Shown here one piece after another: positions 61,070 to 64,000 of a DNA stretch of 64,000 nt. The translations under genes were made by a program, and so were the position numbers. The DNA is taken from the NCBI GenBank assembly GCA_000010565.1, contig AP009389.1, positions 1,550,001-1,614,000 of the forward strand, given 5' to 3'. Source of the DNA: Pelotomaculum thermopropionicum SI. GTDB taxonomy: Bacteria; Bacillota; Desulfotomaculia; Desulfotomaculales; Pelotomaculaceae. The first letter of the stretch is position 1, and each line of letters starts with the position of its first letter. The notes beneath the pieces were generated by a model. It worked only from the letters and a program-made list of their open reading frames with translations, had not been told where the DNA came from and ran no database searches.

Positions 61070-62632
61070 TTATGCCTTTTCCAGCATAATTTTTTTAAGC
61101 TGTCCCCACTCGGGCTGGAATATTTCCCTGGGCATTTCCTTTAAGCCGGGTGAAATCCTGGGCTTGAAGTCCATTGCGGCGAGAACGTCTTTTTCGAGAT
61201 CCAGACCGGGGGCAACTTCAATTAAAGTTACCTCTCCATCTTCCAGGGTAAAGACGGCGCGCTCTGTAACGTACACCACCTTCTGCCCGTTTTTCTGGGC
61301 ATACTTGCCGCTGAAGGTAACCTGGTCCACCTTCTGCACAAATTTTTTGATGTTGCCCTCTTTCACAATATGAATTGTTCCGTCTTTCACCTCGTACTCC
61401 GCACCGGCAGTCAAAGTGCCAACGAAAACAACTTTTTTGGCAGTTGAAGAAATATTCACAAACCCGCCCGGGCCTACCACCCTGTTGCCAAACTTGCTGA
61501 CATTAATATTACCTTCCTTGTCGGTCTGGGCAGATCCCAGGAAACAGATGTCTAATCCGCCGCCGTCATAAAAGTCAAACATACTCGGATGTTCAATTGT
61601 GCATTCGGAGTTCCATGTTGCCGGAAAGTCGTCGCCTTTTGCCGGCATACCGCCAAAGTTGCCTAACTCTGTAGTAAGGGTCAGCAATTCTGCCACGCCT
61701 TCTTCACCGGCCACACTGGCAACCCCGTCGGGCATTCCAATGCCCATGTTCACTACTGCGCCGGGGCGCAGTTCCATTGCCGCCCTGCGGCCGATAATCT
61801 TGCGCTCATTTAGCGGCAGGGGAGGAATGCTGCCCAGCGGCGTCCTGATATCCCCGCAGAGGGCCGGATTAAGGTAGGTTATTTTCGTTTGCAGGTGGTT
61901 CTCCGGTTTGGCTACAACGATATAATCAATCAGGGCACCGGGCACTTTTACCGATTTTGGATGAAGCGTGCCGGGCTTGCTTATATACTGCACCTGGGCA
62001 ATTACCATTCCGCCGTTGTTTTTAACCGCCATGGCCAGTTGCAACGCTTCCAGGAACAGGCATTCTTTATCCATGGTAAAGTTGCCGTTTTCGTCACAAG
62101 TAGTGCCACGGATGACGGCCACATCAATTTTAAAAGGCTTGTAGTACAGGTACTCCTCGCCTTCAAACTCAATCAGTTTAACCATATCATCCTTGGTAAT
62201 ATCATTTGCCTTGCCGCCCTCTAAACGTGGATCAACATAAGTGCCCAATCCCACTTTAGTAATTACGCCGATTTTTTTGCCGGCTATTTGCCGCCACAAA
62301 TGAGTCATAACGCCCTGGGGGATTAAATGGCACTCAATTTTATTTTCAAGCACCAGTTTGCCCAGTTTGGGAGCCTCGCCTATATGACCTCCGATATGCT
62401 TCCTGACCATGCCCTCATGGCCGAAATGGTTCATTCCCCTGTTTTTATGGTCGCCGCATCCGCAGCTATGGGTGAGCATGAGATCCCGCGGGTGCCCCGT
62501 TTCAAGAAAACGCTTCTCAATGGCTGAGGCTACCTCTTCGGCAAAGCCGCATAGACCGGCCGTTGTCCATGCTATGCACATACCGTCTTGAATCAGCTCA
62601 GCTGCCTGCTCGGCCGTAATAATTTTGGACAT
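61070..62632 (-). CDS. Family I CoA-transferase (fused alpha-beta, propionate/acetate CoA-transferase type)
   Basis: About 520 aa from ATG 62632 (AAAGGGGG upstream). N-terminal half KIITAEQAAELIQDGMCIAWTTAGLCG; C-terminal half GAVVNMGIGMPDGVASVAGEEG and WNSECTIEHPSMFDFYDGGGLD, where the catalytic Glu lies. Length and layout resemble propionate CoA-transferase/YdiF proteins. Would activate the acid imported by the DASS carrier, using acetyl- or another acyl-CoA. Confidence 0.85.
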   Translation of the reverse strand: MSKIITAEQAAELIQDGMCIAWTTAGLCGFAEEVASAIEKRFLETGHPRDLMLTHSCGCGDHKNRGMNHFGHEGMVRKHIGGHIGEAPKLGKLVLENKIECHLIPQGVMTHLWRQIAGKKIGVITKVGLGTYVDPRLEGGKANDITKDDMVKLIEFEGEEYLYYKPFKIDVAVIRGTTCDENGNFTMDKECLFLEALQLAMAVKNNGGMVIAQVQYISKPGTLHPKSVKVPGALIDYIVVAKPENHLQTKITYLNPALCGDIRTPLGSIPPLPLNERKIIGRRAAMELRPGAVVNMGIGMPDGVASVAGEEGVAELLTLTTELGNFGGMPAKGDDFPATWNSECTIEHPSMFDFYDGGGLDICFLGSAQTDKEGNINVSKFGNRVVGPGGFVNISSTAKKVVFVGTLTAGAEYEVKDGTIHIVKEGNIKKFVQKVDQVTFSGKYAQKNGQKVVYVTERAVFTLEDGEVTLIEVAPGLDLEKDVLAAMDFKPRISPGLKEMPREIFQPEWGQLKKIMLEKA

Positions 62633-62996
62633 TAACATTCCCCCTTTCAAAAGATTAAAGTACACATAATACTTTCAAGACTTTGCTATAAAAGCTCAAC
62701 TACCCCCAAAACAGTTTCCTTATGTATGCCTCACCTCACCTTATTTTTTATTGAGTGTAGCAAAGAGTAAAAAAACTTATTACATATCTAAATAATTAGC
62801 CATTTTCATTTATTTGTTTCATATTACCATTGACAAATGCAAAAAGTGAAATATATGTTTGCGATTGTATTAATAAGATTAACCTATTAATACATAGGCG
62901 GCACAACAAAAAATCAGCTTAATCACATCGTTTACTTTTTATGCAAATATAGCCACTTCCTAATTTATTTTCTTTGCTCTATATATCTTTTTGCTT
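62633..62996. other. AT-rich gap between CoA-transferase gene and the second DASS gene
   Basis: About 360 bases. No gene, RNA or clear terminator behind the DASS-like stop (62997 on the minus strand) was recognised. Probably contains the CoA-transferase promoter, but no good -35/-10 pair could be picked confidently. Confidence 0.35.
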
Positions 62997-64000
62997 CTAA
63001 AACAGCCCCATCGGACGGGCAAGCAGCAACATGGCAGCGGTTACAATAACCGTCCAGAAAATGCATGTGGGCCAGCCTGTTTTGAAATAATCGGTCATTT
63101 TATAATGGCCCGAAGCGTAAGTAATAAGGGGCACCGGATCAAGAGGCAGCAGGAAGGCTGCAGATACGGTGAAGCCCATAGGAATGATCAGGAAAGCCGG
63201 GCTTATGCCTATGCCGACGGCCAGCGAGGCCAGGGTGGGCACCATGATGGAGACAATGGCTGCATTCACGGGCACCAGCAGGTGAATCAAGATTGTAAAA
63301 ACAACTACAAAAAGTATCACCATCAGAGGAGAAGCCCCCTGGATCCCGCGCAGAGCTGATTCGGCCAGCCAGGTGGCGGCGCCGGACTGCCATAAGGATG
63401 TTCCCAGGGAATTAGCAGCCCCGATCAGCAGGATTGTATCCCAGCCAATTCTTTGTTTTGTATTTTCCCAGGTCAGCAAATCTATCCCGGGCAGGAAGAA
63501 GAACGCAGCGCCAATTGTTGCTGAAACCGGCAGGGGAATTTTATGATAGGGCTCCGTAAACCATGTAATAAGCATCATCGCAAAAATTACCAAGAACTTT
63601 ATTTCTTTTGCTGATACCGGTCCCAGGGCGGCATACTCCTTATGGATATCCTCTATGCCGGCAAGGCGTTCAATCTCCGGGGGAAATATCATGGTCAAAA
63701 TCTTCCACACGATGGGAATGGTGACAATCACAACGGGAATGCCTATAGCAGACCACTGGGTAAATGATATTTCAATATTTGACGTGGACTTCAGCAGGGA
63801 AAGCGACAGCACGTTCAGCGAAGAACCTGCCGGGGTGGCTACGCCGCCAATTAAAGAGGAGAAAGGGATGCCAATCATCATGGCCCTGCCGAGATTACTG
63901 GAGCCAAGCCGGCAGTTGTTTTTTTCCAATAAGGCCATGCCAATCGGGAAGAATGCGGCGCACGCGGGCACGTCTGAAATAACCGATGAGATTAAAGCGG
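62997..64000 (-). CDS. DASS/SLC13 family transporter, N-terminal part outside window
   Basis: More than 330 residues visible, open to the right edge. SDVPACAAFFPIGMALLEKNNC continues upstream beyond the window. Matches the intact paralogue at 55519 over its whole visible length, including PVSATIGAAFFFLPGIDLL and the C-terminus AAMLLLARPMGLF, with conservative differences. In this copy the loop reads LIGAANSLG (Asn retained), against Ser in the other. Likely imports a related carboxylate. Confidence 0.85.
   Translation of the reverse strand, partial: ALISSVISDVPACAAFFPIGMALLEKNNCRLGSSNLGRAMMIGIPFSSLIGGVATPAGSSLNVLSLSLLKSTSNIEISFTQWSAIGIPVVIVTIPIVWKILTMIFPPEIERLAGIEDIHKEYAALGPVSAKEIKFLVIFAMMLITWFTEPYHKIPLPVSATIGAAFFFLPGIDLLTWENTKQRIGWDTILLIGAANSLGTSLWQSGAATWLAESALRGIQGASPLMVILFVVVFTILIHLLVPVNAAIVSIMVPTLASLAVGIGISPAFLIIPMGFTVSAAFLLPLDPVPLITYASGHYKMTDYFKTGWPTCIFWTVIVTAAMLLLARPMGLF

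Overview
The window looks like chromosome from an anaerobic, spore-former-type Firmicute of the Peptococcaceae (Pelotomaculum / Desulfotomaculum-like). This is an inference from gene content: selenium-dependent molybdenum hydroxylase genes, an ADP-forming acyl-CoA synthetase, a soluble fumarate-reductase-like pair, a small sirohaem reductase, strong Shine-Dalgarno sites and frequent TTG/GTG starts. Most of the window is moderately GC-rich; roughly 33-50.6 kb is visibly AT-rich and foreign.

Layout. 1-5.6 kb (minus): a metal/peptide ABC importer (binding lipoprotein, two permeases, a double ATPase in one reading frame) led by a SAM methyltransferase gene, with a promoter, a structured leader and an intrinsic terminator ahead of the first gene. 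5.7-12.6 kb (minus): a catabolic operon with AtuA-like protein, DUF4387, MmgE/PrpD, FrhB-like iron-sulfur flavoprotein, and fumarate reductase/succinate dehydrogenase-like A and B subunits without a membrane anchor. 13-17 kb: L,D-transpeptidase lipoprotein, LexA-box-controlled Y-family polymerase, SdpR/SdpI-like pair. 17-18 kb: a mosaic of three dead gene fragments. 18-26.6 kb: YedF, a small sulfite-reductase-like protein, ADP-forming acyl-CoA synthetase, Pta-like protein, thioesterase, hydrolase, nitroreductase, and a radical SAM gene carrying a near-perfect internal duplication of about 315 bp. 26.7-31.4 kb: TetR-controlled HlyD/ABC exporter. 31.4-32.8 kb: rlmD.

The 3' end of rlmD is the boundary of a composite island (about 32.8-50.7 kb). 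The last codons of rlmD occur three times (32799, 38183, 50671). The sequence to the right of copies 1 and 2 is related, and so is the sequence to the left of copies 2 and 3. This is what two related integrative elements sitting in tandem at one attachment site would leave. Element 1 carries an IS4-type transposase, an ABC-F ribosome-protection gene and an AraC/GyrI regulator. Element 2 carries a type III restriction-modification system, an IS21-type element, the C-terminal remnant of a large serine recombinase, and a run of small or unknown genes ending in a two-gene unit with a SIR2/AbiH-like protein. The latter is the best candidate for an undescribed defence system.

The right side (50.8-64 kb, minus) returns to chromosomal composition: mocA, yqeC, yqeB, an XdhC-type maturation factor and a molybdopterin-binding protein, then a DASS carboxylate transporter, a three-subunit molybdenum hydroxylase (large, 2Fe-2S, FAD), a family I CoA-transferase and a second DASS transporter running off the window. 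Together these suggest uptake, hydroxylation and CoA activation of an organic acid using a selenium-dependent molybdenum hydroxylase; the substrate cannot be read from the sequence.
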